Counted from the stretch's first letter, positions 28,647 to 37,323 are shown. The stretch is DNA of 64,000 bases from Alphaproteobacteria bacterium (GCA_018821435.1 JAHJME010000019.1:62001-126000); one strand, 5' to 3'. Notes: a model not told the origin generated them from the letters alone. A program made the numbers and translations.

Positions 28647-29941
28647 CAGCGACGCTCCGGATTGAGGTTGGACGACGCCAGGGCGGCATGGCGCCCCGTG
28701 AGGCGGTCGAGGGTCGCCTGGTCGAGGTGGAACTGGCGCAGGGCCGCGACCCGTCGCGTGCGGGTGTCGGCGAGCGCCCGCTCGGCCTCGGTGACATTGA
28801 GGTACTGGAAGGCGCCGCGGTTGAAACCGTCGCGCACCTGTTCGACGGTGCGGATCGCGCTCGGGATCACCTCCGCCCGGATCCGCTCCGCTTCGATCGC
28901 GAGGCTCTTCATCCGGGCGGTCAGCCGCGCGATGTCCCGTTCGCGCAGGACCCGCTCCGCCGCGATATCGGCCTCGGCCGCGTTCCGCTCCGCCAGCGCG
29001 CGCTCGACCCCGGCCTTGTTGGTGTCGTAGCGGCGCAGCGGCAGGCTGCCGCCCACCACGAACGCGACCTCGTCGCCCTGGCCCAGATAGCGGACGCCGG
29101 CGCGGACCGTGGGATCGGTGACCCCCTTGGCCTGTTCGACGCGGACCGTCGCCATGGCGATGTCCCGCTCGGACTCCAGCAGGGCCAGGTCGGCGACGGC
29201 GATCCGGCCGACCGTCGACGGCGCGCTCACGCCGAAGAAAGTCTCGAGATTCAGACCGAACCCGGGTCCGCCGCTCCAGTAACGGGCGAGCGTCGCCCGC
29301 GCGTTCTCGGCGGTTGCGCGGGCCTGGTCGCGCTCGATCTCAGCCTGGGCCGTGGCGGTCTCAGCGCGGGAGCCTGCGAACAGCGGATCCTTGGCGCTGC
29401 GGACCCGCCGGTCGATGTCGGCCTGGGCGCTCTGGGCGGCCAGCAGCCGCGCGTCGGCGATCAAGAGTTCGGCCTCGGCGGATAGCGCCTCGGCATAGGC
29501 GACCTGCACGTCCTTCAAGAGGTCGAGGCGGCGGATCTCGCGGCGACGGCGGGCCGCCTCCATCTGGGCGCGCGCCAGGCCGGTGCGGGCCTCGCGCTTG
29601 CCGCCGCGCTCCAGGGTCTGCTGGTAGCTGAGCGTGGCTTCGGTGCGGTTCAGCATCGAATAGGCGCCGGAGCCGGCGAAGTTCTCCAACTCCACGCCCA
29701 GCGACGGATTGGGCTTCACATCGGCTTGCCGCAGGTTGGCTTGCGCCGCGGCCAGCCGGGCGTCCCAGCCGTCGGCGGCGGGATCGGCGGCGCTGGCCCG
29801 CGACAGCGCCTCAGCGAGGTCCAGGGATGGAGGTGACGCCTGGCCCGAGGCCGCGGACGCGGTCGTCAGGGACAGGATGAGGCTGGCCAACGCGGCCAGT
29901 CCCGGCCGCGAACGCGCGCGGCGACGAGGTCGGAATGACAT
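28646..29941 (-). CDS. czcC: CzcC-type outer-membrane efflux protein
   Basis: 431 residues with a signal peptide ending ASAASGQA. It has the TolC-like double repeat of long helices: LRQADVKPNPSLGVELENF, LSYQQTLERGGKREARTGLA in the first and KGVTDPTVRAGVRYLG, GGSLPLRRYDTNKAGVERA in the second. It forms the outer-membrane channel for CzcBA. Unlike TolC, it is preceded by a small His-rich exported protein on the same strand, 52 bases upstream, as in Cupriavidus czcICBA. Confidence 0.9.
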
Positions 29942-29993
29942 GAGCTTCTCGAACGTGAGGGATCAGGCGGACACGGCCTGATCGCCGCGCCCG

Positions 29994-30410
29994 TTAGGCG
30001 AACCGGTCGTCGTTCGGTCTTGGAGGGCGTTCGAGTCCGCCGGGCGGCGCCGACGGCGGGGCCGGTGTCGCGCCCGGTATCGGGGCCACGCCACGCGAGA
30101 CGAACAGGCTGGACGACGCATCGCTCAGCAGGATGACCAGTTGTGGGCCATCGCCGTGATGATGGTGGGTCACAGGCTCGGGGCTGCCGGGGTCGGACGC
30201 CGCGATTTCGTCGTGATCGGGGTGATGATCGGCGTCGACATGCTCGTAGCTCAACGGCCCCGCCACGGCGTTGGCCGCATGCTGGACGCCGAAGTCATGC
30301 TCGAGGCGATCCACGGCCGCGACGGCGAACTGCGCCGACACGAAGGCGCTCAACGCCACGCAGAGCGCGGCGACCAGCGTCTTCAGTTGTCCGGCGCGCA
30401 GACCCAGCAC
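29994..30410 (-). CDS. His-rich exported protein preceding czcC (CzcI-like position)
   Basis: 138 residues from a GTG at 30410, preceded by GGGAG with an eight-base spacer; the frame can be extended to a TTG at 30461. A signal-anchor segment (LKTLVAALCVALSAFVSAQF) precedes a histidine/aspartate-rich stretch (YEHVDADHHPDHDE, PEPVTHHHHGDG) and a proline-rich end. CzcI/CnrR-like proteins in this place are small, periplasmic and His-rich, but I see no direct sequence match, so the likeness is by position and composition. Confidence 0.6.
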   Translation of the reverse strand: MLGLRAGQLKTLVAALCVALSAFVSAQFAVAAVDRLEHDFGVQHAANAVAGPLSYEHVDADHHPDHDEIAASDPGSPEPVTHHHHGDGPQLVILLSDASSSLFVSRGVAPIPGATPAPPSAPPGGLERPPRPNDDRFA

Positions 30411-30463
30411 GACATCATCTCCCGAAGGTTCCTTCCTAGGTCGCACCGTCAACCGGTGCAAGT

Positions 30464-30479
30464 CGCACCGCGCGGTGCG
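30464..30479. promoter_or_regulatory. 16-bp perfect palindrome CGCACCGCGCGGTGCG
   Basis: It lies between the decarboxylase stop (30493) and the His-rich gene that heads czcCBA, overlapping a second GGTGC-N5-GCACC repeat at 30455-30469. It may be an operator for the efflux genes or a terminator stem for the gene before it; there is no U run. Confidence 0.4.
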
Positions 30480-30492
30480 GACAGGCGCACGC

Positions 30493-31665
30493 CTAGGAGA
30501 GGCGGTCGCGAAAGTCCTCGTAGTCGAACTGCCTGACCAACCTCAGGGCGTCGGTCTCGCTGTTCCAGAGCGCGATCGCCGGCAGCGGCACGCCGTTGAA
30601 CGTGTTGGTCTTGACCATCGAATAGTGGGCCTGGTCCAGGAAGGCGATGCGCGCGCCGGGCGTCGGCGCCGTGCGGAAGACGTAGTCGCCGATGATGTCG
30701 CCGGCCAGACAGGAAGGCCCGCCGATCCTGACCGTGACGCCGGCGTCATCCTCGTTCAGCAGCGACGGGCGGTAGGGCGCTTCGATGACGTCGGGCATGT
30801 GGCAGGTCGCCGAGATGTCGGTGATGGCGACGGGCATGCCGTTGTCGAGGATGTCCAGGATCTCGCCCACCAGGATGCCGGCGTCCAGCGCGATCGCCTC
30901 GCCGGGTTCGAGATAGACCTCGACGCCGTGGCGCGCGGAAATCTGGCGCAGCAGCGCAGTCAAGTCGTCGCGCGCGTAGTCGGCGCGGGTGATGTGGTGG
31001 CCGCCACCCAGGTTGAGCCACGTCACCCGCGGCAGGACGCCGACGAGCTTCGGCTCCAGCGCGGCCCATATCCGCTGCAGCGGTTCGAACCCCTGCTCGC
31101 ACAGGACATGGATATGCAGCCCGTGCACGCCGTCGAGGTGCTCCGGCCGCAGCTGCGAGACCGGAAATCCCAGACGCGAACCGACCTGGCAGGGGTCGTA
31201 TTTGGCGACCTCGGCTTCGCTCTGCTCGGGGTTGAGGCGAAGGCCGATGTCGAACACCTCGCCCTGCTCCCGCGCGCTCGCGATCGCCCCGCCGAACCGC
31301 GCCAGCTGGGTCGGCGAGTTGAAGATCACCGTGTCGGAGAGCCGGAGGATCTCGGGCAGGTCGTCGGCCCGGTAGGCCGGCGAATAGGTGGTCAGATGTC
31401 CACGATAGTGCTCGCGGGCCAACCTCGCTTCCCACAGGCCCGAGGCGCAGACCCCGTCCAGATAGTCCCCCACCAGATCGCCCAGCGCCCACATGGAGAA
31501 GGCCTTCAGCGCCAGCAGGACCTTGGCCCCGCTGCGGTCGCCCACGTCCTTGAGCACCGCCAGATTGCGCCGGACGGCGGCCTCGTCGACCACAAAGCAG
31601 GGCGACGGCACGCGGCCCAGGTCAAATCCTGCGAATGCGCCGGGACCGGCCGCCTGAGTTTTCAT
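30493..31665 (-). CDS. nspC: Carboxynorspermidine/carboxyspermidine decarboxylase
   Basis: 390 residues of the alanine-racemase-fold decarboxylase group. The PLP lysine is K54 in LLALKAFSMWALGD. Further marks are GLRLNPEQSEAEVAKYDPCQ, GLHIHVLCEQ, LNLGGGHHITRADY, EPGEAIALDAG and the active-site cysteine in GGPSCLAGDIIGDY. It decarboxylates carboxyspermidine (or carboxynorspermidine) to the polyamine. Its partner dehydrogenase is encoded 13 bases upstream on the same strand. Confidence 0.92.
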   Translation of the reverse strand: MKTQAAGPGAFAGFDLGRVPSPCFVVDEAAVRRNLAVLKDVGDRSGAKVLLALKAFSMWALGDLVGDYLDGVCASGLWEARLAREHYRGHLTTYSPAYRADDLPEILRLSDTVIFNSPTQLARFGGAIASAREQGEVFDIGLRLNPEQSEAEVAKYDPCQVGSRLGFPVSQLRPEHLDGVHGLHIHVLCEQGFEPLQRIWAALEPKLVGVLPRVTWLNLGGGHHITRADYARDDLTALLRQISARHGVEVYLEPGEAIALDAGILVGEILDILDNGMPVAITDISATCHMPDVIEAPYRPSLLNEDDAGVTVRIGGPSCLAGDIIGDYVFRTAPTPGARIAFLDQAHYSMVKTNTFNGVPLPAIALWNSETDALRLVRQFDYEDFRDRLS

Positions 31666-31678
31666 GGCCGCGGATCAA

Positions 31679-32884
31679 TCAGAATGCGAGCGGGGACGCC
31701 AGGTCCTTGACCTGCCAGGGCAGACCCTGCCGGTTGAGCAGGTCCATGAACGGGTCGGGGTCCAGCTGCTCCATATTGAACACCCCGGAGCCCTTCCACT
31801 GGCCGCCCAGCATCAGCGCCGCGCCGATCATCGCCGGCACGCCTGTCGTGTAGCTTACCGCCTGATTGCCGGTCTCCGCGTAGGCGGCCTCGTGGTCGCA
31901 GATGTTGAGCACATAGACGGTCTTGGGCTGGCCGGCCTTTTCGCCGGTGGCGATGATCCCGATGTTGGTCTTGCCCCGCGTCACCGACCCCAGCGTCGCG
32001 GGCTCCGGCAGCAGCGCCTTCAGGAATTGCAGCGGCACGATCTCGCGGCCCTCGAACATCACCGGATCGATCCGGGTCATGCCGACATTCCGCAGCACCT
32101 CCAGGTGCTTGAGGTACGAATCCCCGAACGTCATCCAGAACCGGATGCGCTTGATCTCCGGGTAGAACCGGGCCAGCGACTCCAGCTCCTCATGGTACAT
32201 CAGGTACATGTTCCGCGGGCCGACCTGGTCGAAGTCGAACACCTGCTTGTGGGCCAGCGCCGGCCCCTCCACCCATCCGCCATTCTCCCAGTGCCGCGAG
32301 GGCGCGGTCACCTCGCGGATGTTGATCTCCGGATTGAAATTGGTGGCGAACGGCAGGCCGTTGTCGCCGCCGTTGCAGTCCAGGATGTCGAGGGTGTCGA
32401 TCCGGTCCAGCAGATGCTTGCGGGCGTGGGCGGTGAACACCGAGGTCACGCCGGGATCGAAGCCGCAGCCCAGCACCGCCATCAGCCCGGCCGCCGCGAA
32501 CCGTTCCTGATAGGCCCACTGCCAGCTGTATTCGAACCGGGCCTCGTCACGCGGCTCGTAGTTGGCGGTGTCGAGGTAGTTCACGCCGGCCGCCAGGCAG
32601 GCCTCCATGATGGCGAGGTCCTGGTAGGGCAGAGCCAGATTGACCACGAGCCCGGGTTTCACGGCCTGGATCAGCGCGGTGGTCGCGGCGATGTCGTCGG
32701 CGTCCAACGCCGCTGTGGCGATGGTCACGCCGGTGCGTTGCTTGACCGAGGCGGCGACCGCTTCGCATTTGGCCACCCGGCGGCTGGCCAGGGTGATATG
32801 CGAGAACATGTCCGCGTTCATCGCCATCTTGTGGACGGCGACAGACCCGACGCCACCGGCTCCGATAACCAGCACACGACTCAT
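31679..32884 (-). CDS. Carboxynorspermidine/carboxyspermidine synthase (saccharopine dehydrogenase family)
   Basis: 401 residues from the ATG at 32884, with GGAGG seven bases before it; a longer frame adds nine residues without a site. The N-terminal Rossmann motif is VLVIGAGGVGSVAVHKMA. A family signature (ALPYQDLAIMEACLAAGVNY, LGCGFDPGVTSVFTAHA, LDCNGGDNGLPFATNFNPEI) identifies the LYS9-like enzyme that condenses putrescine with aspartate semialdehyde. With the decarboxylase it makes spermidine by the alternative route common in this class of bacteria. Confidence 0.92.
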   Translation of the reverse strand: MSRVLVIGAGGVGSVAVHKMAMNADMFSHITLASRRVAKCEAVAASVKQRTGVTIATAALDADDIAATTALIQAVKPGLVVNLALPYQDLAIMEACLAAGVNYLDTANYEPRDEARFEYSWQWAYQERFAAAGLMAVLGCGFDPGVTSVFTAHARKHLLDRIDTLDILDCNGGDNGLPFATNFNPEINIREVTAPSRHWENGGWVEGPALAHKQVFDFDQVGPRNMYLMYHEELESLARFYPEIKRIRFWMTFGDSYLKHLEVLRNVGMTRIDPVMFEGREIVPLQFLKALLPEPATLGSVTRGKTNIGIIATGEKAGQPKTVYVLNICDHEAAYAETGNQAVSYTTGVPAMIGAALMLGGQWKGSGVFNMEQLDPDPFMDLLNRQGLPWQVKDLASPLAF

Positions 32885-33325
32885 GGGGTCGCCTCCAAGA
32901 AATGTCGCCAATGGCCACCGGCTGCCGAATGGCCAGGCCGTCGCGTCGGACGAAAGCTAACGCGGATCAACGCTCCAGGGAGCGCGATCTCAACAGCCGG
33001 CGGCCGGGGCTGCTATAGCCGCTGCCCTCCACCGAGAGACAGCGGAATATTATTCGAATCGGCCAACGGCGCGCACACGACGTCGGGCTTCGGCCACCGG
33101 AGAGCGGCCGAGCCGTCTCCTTCGCACGACATTCTCAAGAGAAAATTGGCGCGCCCGACAGGGGCGCCATCGAACCTTTTCCAGGTTCTGAGCGATTGGT
33201 CCACTTGCCCATGGCCTGGACCGATTGAGGCGCCGAGGCGAAGCCTGGAGCGACCCAGGGCTACGAGGACCCAGCCGCCATCTGGCGGCAGCTCTCCACC
33301 GCTACCGAGCGGCAGGCCGCGAACC
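32885..33325. other. Intergenic stretch without a recognised gene
   Basis: About 440 bases between the polyamine operon start and the broken carboxyltransferase end. Frames through it are open but show no domain, signal peptide or ribosome site. It should hold the polyamine operon promoter near 32900-32960. No tRNA or hairpin stands out. Confidence 0.5.
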
Positions 33326-33660
33326 CTAGGGGCGGAAGCCGAACCGGGCGGGCGCCGTCGAACGCACCGGAGCGGCGAGGTTCGCGAACTCGCAGAGCAG
33401 GCTGCGGGTGTCCCGGGGCGCGATGATCTCCTCCACGAGGAACCGCTCGGCCGTACGGAAGGGCGACCGGACAGCGTTCAGGCGCGCCTCGATCTCACGG
33501 CGAAGAGCGACGGGATCCTCGGCCGCTTCCAGCTCGGCGCGATAGGCCGCCTCGAGGCCGCCCTCGATGGGCAACGAGCCCCAGTCGCCCGAAGGCCAAG
33601 CGTAGCGATAGCGGAACCGGGTGGAGCGGCGACCTCGTGGCCGCCGCCTGTACGCCCGCC
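33326..33660 (-). pseudogene. C-terminal remnant of acyl-CoA carboxylase carboxyltransferase subunit
   Basis: The last 90 or so codons match the end of propionyl/acyl-CoA carboxylase beta subunits: YAWPSGDWGSLPIEGGLEAA, SPFRTAERFLVEEIIAPRDT and LLCEFANLAAP. Just upstream the coding moves to another frame (GGGHEVAAPPGS), and the family sequence APPGSTRFRYRYAWP is broken at 33613-33624. The intact order would need a second copy of GGTTCCACCC, so a 10-base slip between short repeats explains the shift. Nothing of the remaining 400 residues is seen; the hemerythrin gene follows instead. It is a dead fragment. Confidence 0.75.
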
Positions 33661-33664
33661 AGGA

Positions 33665-34222
33665 TCAGTTGGACTTGGGCGCACCGTATTCGGCCATCAG
33701 CTCGTCTTTTCGCGACGCCATGCGCTCGCCCATGGCGTCGAGATCCTCATCGCCCTTCTTGGCCTGGGCAAAGATGCCGCCCGGTTGCTCCTCTTCCTTG
33801 ACGTGGTGCTTGATGTACTCGCCCAGCACCTTGACCTTGGCGTCGTAGAATTCCTGGCCAGGCTTCATCGCCTCGATCTCGGAGATCAGCTTCTTGGCGC
33901 CGTCGTGCTCGACGTAGGCTTCATCCAGCATGTCCTCTTCGACGTCGCCGCGCTCTTCCGGATAGAAGATTTCCTCCTCGATCGCGGTATGGATCTTCAA
34001 CGCCAAGGCGATCTGGTTGAACAGCGCCAGCTTGTCGGCGTCGTCCTCCAACTGTTCGTATTCGTCGAACCAGCCTTCGACCTCGCGATGGTCCTTCTTC
34101 AGCAACGTGATCGCCAGCGGGTCGCGACGGCCGGTGCGGCGGCGGCGTCCGGACGCCTTGCGGGCCGCGCCGGCCTTCGTGTCGGTCGTCTTGGCGGGGT
34201 TGGATTTGGAAGCGGTGGCCAT
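33665..34222 (-). CDS. Hemerythrin/HHE-domain protein
   Basis: 185 residues from the ATG at 34222 (GAGG before it). A basic, Lys/Ala-rich N-terminal tail of about 35 residues precedes a four-helix HHE domain. Candidate di-iron ligands: H45 (LLKKDHREVEGWF), H78 and E82 (ALKIHTAIEEEIFYP), H106 (YVEHDGAK) and H139/H140 with E143 or E144 (YIKHHVKEEE). Such proteins bind oxygen or NO or sense oxidative stress. The upstream 34280-34320 segment is AT-rich and probably the promoter. Confidence 0.85.
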   Translation of the reverse strand: MATASKSNPAKTTDTKAGAARKASGRRRRTGRRDPLAITLLKKDHREVEGWFDEYEQLEDDADKLALFNQIALALKIHTAIEEEIFYPEERGDVEEDMLDEAYVEHDGAKKLISEIEAMKPGQEFYDAKVKVLGEYIKHHVKEEEQPGGIFAQAKKGDEDLDAMGERMASRKDELMAEYGAPKSN

Positions 34223-34327
34223 GGTGTCCCTCATCAGGTCTGTCGTGCTGCTGAACCGGAAACGCGCCCCCCGCTCCCCCTGCAAGTCACTCTCGAAAGA
34301 TTTAATTCATTGAATATATATGCTTTT

Positions 34328-34636
34328 TCAGCTTCTGGCATACGACCCTGGTCTGCCGGGCGCGGGCCGGTCGTGGTGCGATAAGCGCCGCTTCTTGTGA
34401 GTGGACGCCACGACAGGCCGTGGTCTGAGCCAGCAGATCGTCTGTTTCTCACCCTCTCGGGCGCGCTTGAGGATCGGCTCGCCGTCGAGCGCCGCCACGG
34501 CCCAGTCGCAGTCGGGATGATTGCGCAGCAAATCGAAGGCCCGCACGGACGCCTGGAGATCGGACGCCAGCACGAAGCGCAGCGAAGTGGTCGCCGGCGC
34601 ATCCCCGACGCCGAGCTGGAAGACGTAGATGTTCAC
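34328..34636 (-). CDS. Small protein of unknown function, related to its neighbour
   Basis: 102 residues from a GTG at 34636 overlapping the previous stop (GTGA). Residues 1-60 (NIYVFQLGVGDAPATTSLRF, DLQASVRAFDLLRNHPDCDW, AVAALDGEPILKRARE) align by eye with the 77-residue protein encoded just upstream, suggesting a tandem duplication. The C-terminal 40 residues are basic and not shared. No known domain. The context is a group of small stress-type genes. Confidence 0.6.
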   Translation of the reverse strand: MNIYVFQLGVGDAPATTSLRFVLASDLQASVRAFDLLRNHPDCDWAVAALDGEPILKRAREGEKQTICWLRPRPVVASTHKKRRLSHHDRPAPGRPGSYARS

Positions 34637-34866
34637 GCGGCGGCCCCACCGTCCGGGCGTGGTCCGACGTCAGGGGTCTCCTCGCGTCGCAGGGCGAAGA
34701 CGAGAGTGTCGTCGACCCGGACCTCGATCGCGCGGTGGTGCGGGTTGTCGCGCAGGTCGGCGACCGCCAAGGCCCTGGCGCTGGCTTCCGTCTCGCCGAC
34801 CAGCAGCACCAGGGTCGGCGCCTCGTACCGATCGTCGTGGATGTAGTAGCTCAAGGTCTGAACCAT
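34633..34866 (-). CDS. Small protein of unknown function (mini-domain paralogue)
   Basis: 77 residues starting with an ATG (MVQTLSYYIHDDRYEAPTL). The core LVLLVGETEASARALAVADL, NPHHRAIEVRVDDTLVFALR has the same strand-helix-strand plan as the next gene, including a helix beginning EASAR/QASVR and a final basic RRE. The protein is soluble and lacks a signal peptide. It is co-transcribed with that gene and follows the Crp-type regulator gene by 45 bases on the same strand. Confidence 0.6.
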   Translation of the reverse strand: MVQTLSYYIHDDRYEAPTLVLLVGETEASARALAVADLRDNPHHRAIEVRVDDTLVFALRREETPDVGPRPDGGAAA

Positions 34867-34911
34867 GCAGGTGAGGTGCCACCGACTAGGGCGCCCCGTC
34901 CCTAACCCGCG

Positions 34912-35673
34912 TTAAGTTTCGGTCTGATCCTCGAGCTGCAGATAGGTGGGTTCGAATTCCGCCAGGGCGCACAAGCCGTCCCAATCCCGAATTACCACCT
35001 GACGCCGGTCCCACGCGACAAGGCCGCGGGCGCGGAGTTCCTGGACGACACGGTTCACGTGCACGGCCGACAGGCTGAGGACGTCGCCGACCTCCGCCTG
35101 CGTCAGACCCAGGGTGAAGGCGCCGTCCCTGGCGAGACCCACATCCTGCAGACGCACATAGAGCTCGCAAAGCAGGTGCGCCGCGCGCCCAGTCGCCTGC
35201 CGCCGCCCGACCACCGTCAGCCAGTGGCGGTGGATCGAGGCGTCGACGAGCGTCAAGTACCAGAGCGCGCGGCCCAGCCGCGGATAGCGGTCCATCAGCG
35301 AACGCAGCGCCCGGTGCGGGGCTGTAGTCACGAGTGTGTCTGTCAGGGCCACGACGCTGTGGTCCATGCGGGCTAGAAGAAAGGCATGGAGATCGACGAA
35401 GTCACCAGGCACCTGGAGCGCGGTGATCTGTTGCGAACCCCCGCTCAGCGTGACGACCCGTCCGACCAGGCCGTCCAGCAGCAAGGTGCTCGCCTGGGGC
35501 TTGTCGAACTGTCGGATCATGGTCTCGCCGGCGGCGACGGTCCGTGGCGGCGTGAGGATGGCCTGCAGCGCGGCGCGCTCTTCGGCGTCCGGCGGGCCGT
35601 AACGCACCAACCGCCGGAAGAACCGGTCGATCGGAGCGACCGTCTCTACGCGCATAGGGTCTGGAGCTGACAT
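34912..35673 (-). CDS. Crp/Fnr-family transcriptional regulator
   Basis: 253 residues; ATG at 35673 is used, an ATG at 35655 is possible. An N-terminal cyclic-nucleotide-type sensor domain (LDGLVGRVVTLSGGSQQITALQ, PGDFVDLHAFLLARMDHSV) is followed by a winged helix (LTQAEVGDVLSLSAVHVNRVVQ, ARGLVAWDRRQVVIRD). There are no FNR-type cysteines for an iron-sulphur cluster. In alphaproteobacteria such regulators often control stress genes. It follows the DUF6894 gene by 16 bases and precedes the small paired genes, which it may control. Confidence 0.85.
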   Translation of the reverse strand: MSAPDPMRVETVAPIDRFFRRLVRYGPPDAEERAALQAILTPPRTVAAGETMIRQFDKPQASTLLLDGLVGRVVTLSGGSQQITALQVPGDFVDLHAFLLARMDHSVVALTDTLVTTAPHRALRSLMDRYPRLGRALWYLTLVDASIHRHWLTVVGRRQATGRAAHLLCELYVRLQDVGLARDGAFTLGLTQAEVGDVLSLSAVHVNRVVQELRARGLVAWDRRQVVIRDWDGLCALAEFEPTYLQLEDQTET

Positions 35674-35689
35674 GATCGTCTGGCCGCCT

Positions 35690-35920
35690 TCAGCGTGGCG
35701 CAACCGTCTTCACGACATCGAGCGTAAACAGCGGGCGTGCGTCCCGGTCCGTGACTGTGAGCCGCAAGGCCGCTTCGTGCCAGACAATCCTCGGGTCCTC
35801 ATTGATCAGTTGGCCGAGGACGCGGGCGGCCTCGAAGCGCGCATCGTCCTCGCTGTCGAGTTCCGTGCCTTCCGTGTCGTGGAACGAGCGGCCGTCTTCA
35901 GCATGAAAGAAATAACGCAT
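35690..35920 (-). CDS. DUF6894-type small protein
   Basis: 76 residues from the ATG at 35920 giving MRYFFHAEDGRSFHDTEG, the usual start of this family; the frame's longer N-terminus is not used. The pattern F-F-H-x2-D-G...D-x-E-G-x-E-L-x-x-x-x-x-A-R-x-E-A is intact. The function is unknown; it is a common stress-induced small protein in Alphaproteobacteria. It lies 16 bases before the Crp/Fnr gene on the same strand. Confidence 0.7.
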   Translation of the reverse strand: MRYFFHAEDGRSFHDTEGTELDSEDDARFEAARVLGQLINEDPRIVWHEAALRLTVTDRDARPLFTLDVVKTVAPR

Positions 35921-36143
35921 GAGCCCTATCCGCCGAGACTTCGTTTCAACATCCGCCATGACCGCGTTCTCACGCTGACTGCGGCCCACTCGAACCCCGC
36001 ATCAGGGCGCGAGTTCCTGAGTCGGACGCACGACGCCACGCGACCGCCTCGGCGCTCGCGCAGAGTTGAAGGATAGGACGCTTGTGGGCGGCGGACATGA
36101 TCAGGGCGGCGCCTTGGCGGGCCAGCCCCACCAGGACGAGGTC

Positions 36144-36344
36144 CTAGCGCGGGCGATCGGGTGAAGCGCCCGGGCCGCCGCGCGGGCCAGGGGGGTTCTC
36201 CCAGTTCGTGCCCGGCCCCCCGCGGGGACCCGGCGGGTTGTCGTCGTGGTCGCGATGGCGGCCGTAGCCACCGCTGGCGCAGGCCGAGAGAGCGCCGGCG
36301 AGGGCGAGCGCCAGGATCGTCGTGGGGAGGATGTTGCGTGTCAT
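36144..36344 (-). CDS. Small proline/glycine-repeat lipoprotein
   Basis: 66 residues. The signal and lipobox MTRNILPTTILALALAGALSAC put the lipid on Cys22 or close to it. The mature part is HRDHDDNPPGPRGGPGTNW followed by a second copy ENPPGPRGGPGASP: two NPPGPRGGPG repeats. Short lipoproteins of this kind occur in Caulobacterales; role unknown. It stands downstream of the gene at 36437-36769. Confidence 0.65.
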   Translation of the reverse strand: MTRNILPTTILALALAGALSACASGGYGRHRDHDDNPPGPRGGPGTNWENPPGPRGGPGASPDRPR

Positions 36345-36401
36345 GAGCGGCCCAACGTCCTGGACGCGGCCATGGTTTCCGGCCCTGACGGGAACGTGAG
36401 C

Positions 36402-36427
36402 GGGGGCGGCGCCAAAGGGCCGCCCCC
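36402..36427 (-). terminator. GC-rich hairpin after the gene at 36437-36769
   Basis: GGGGGCGGC (36402-36410) pairs with GCCGCCCCC (36419-36427), nine pairs, loop GCCAAAGG. It follows the stop of the periplasmic helical protein by 9 bases on the minus strand. No clear U run. Confidence 0.5.
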
Positions 36428-36436
36428 ATGTCACGC

Positions 36437-36769
36437 CTAGTAGCGGCGGACCTGCCGGTCGTGCTTCTGGGCGTAGACCCGCTGGCTCACGCGATCGAAG
36501 CGCGCGTCGAGATCGGCCCGTTCAGCCGGCGTCAGACGGCCGCCGGAGCGCCGGTACTGGACTTCCAGTCGCGCGAGGTCGCGGACCTGGTCGCGGACGC
36601 GGGCCGCTTCCGGGCGGCTGAGCTCGCCCGTCCGGACGCCTTGGTCGATACGGCGCTCGAGGTTGGCCTGGCGCTGGTTGATGGTCTGCCAGGGCGCGGC
36701 GCTCGCGGCGACAGGGGCGGCCGCGAGGACAACCGAGACCACGGCGATGGAAAGGGCGAGGCGTTTCAT
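36437..36769 (-). CDS. Small exported helical protein of unknown function
   Basis: 110 residues with a signal peptide (MKRLALSIAVVSVVLAAAPVAASA). The mature part is helical and charged: INQRQANLERRIDQGVRTGE, LSRPEAARVRDQVRDLARLE, LTPAERADLDARFDRVSQRV. This heptad-like pattern resembles small periplasmic proteins that I have seen repeatedly in Caulobacterales, with no assigned function. An AGGAG sits before the ATG. Confidence 0.7.
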   Translation of the reverse strand: MKRLALSIAVVSVVLAAAPVAASAAPWQTINQRQANLERRIDQGVRTGELSRPEAARVRDQVRDLARLEVQYRRSGGRLTPAERADLDARFDRVSQRVYAQKHDRQVRRY

Positions 36770-36999
36770 GGGAGGACTCCTTGCAACAGCGCCGTCGATC
36801 GGCGTGGCTCCATCCAGCGCCTCACCCGCTGAACCGGCGCCGCCCGAGGCCGCTCATCCTCGGTTCATCGCCCGCCGACCGTTGACGCCGCGCCGCGTTG
36901 CGGCCTCGCTCCCGGCGGGTGCGCCGCCCCCCCCCACGCGCCATTGCCGCGGACCGCCGGGCGCCTTCGCCCGTCGATGCGATGCAGCGGGACGGACGG

Positions 37000-37275
37000 C
37001 TATTCGACGAGCACCTCGTTGCGCACTGGCCGTCGGGCGAGGAGACCATGCGACGGGTCGTTCGATGTTGGCGCCACGCCTGTCCGCGCCCCGGCGAGGA
37101 TCAGGCGCAAATCGCGGCGGACCAGTACGCCTCGAAGGTCGGTAAGCACGGTCGGAAAACCTTCGTCCCTCAACCGCCGGACCAAGGAGTCGAAACTGGG
37201 GACGTCTCCCGTCGCCGCCAGGGCGTAAGCCCGGTCCAGGGAGTCCTCGATCCTACGCTCAGGCGTGGTGGCCAT
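37000..37275 (-). CDS. Hypothetical protein, 91 residues
   Basis: Starts with MATTPERRIEDSLDRAYALA behind a GGGGG stretch about 15 bases upstream. It has a two-helix soluble core (FDSLVRRLRDEGFPTVLTDL) and no known domain. The amino-acid composition looks coding, but support is moderate. It lies 48 bases downstream of the PRC-barrel gene on the same strand. Confidence 0.45.
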   Translation of the reverse strand: MATTPERRIEDSLDRAYALAATGDVPSFDSLVRRLRDEGFPTVLTDLRGVLVRRDLRLILAGARTGVAPTSNDPSHGLLARRPVRNEVLVE

Positions 37276-37323
37276 GCCGCGCAGCGCCCCCTTGCCCCAT
37301 GGTCGTGCGACCGTGCGAGACGT

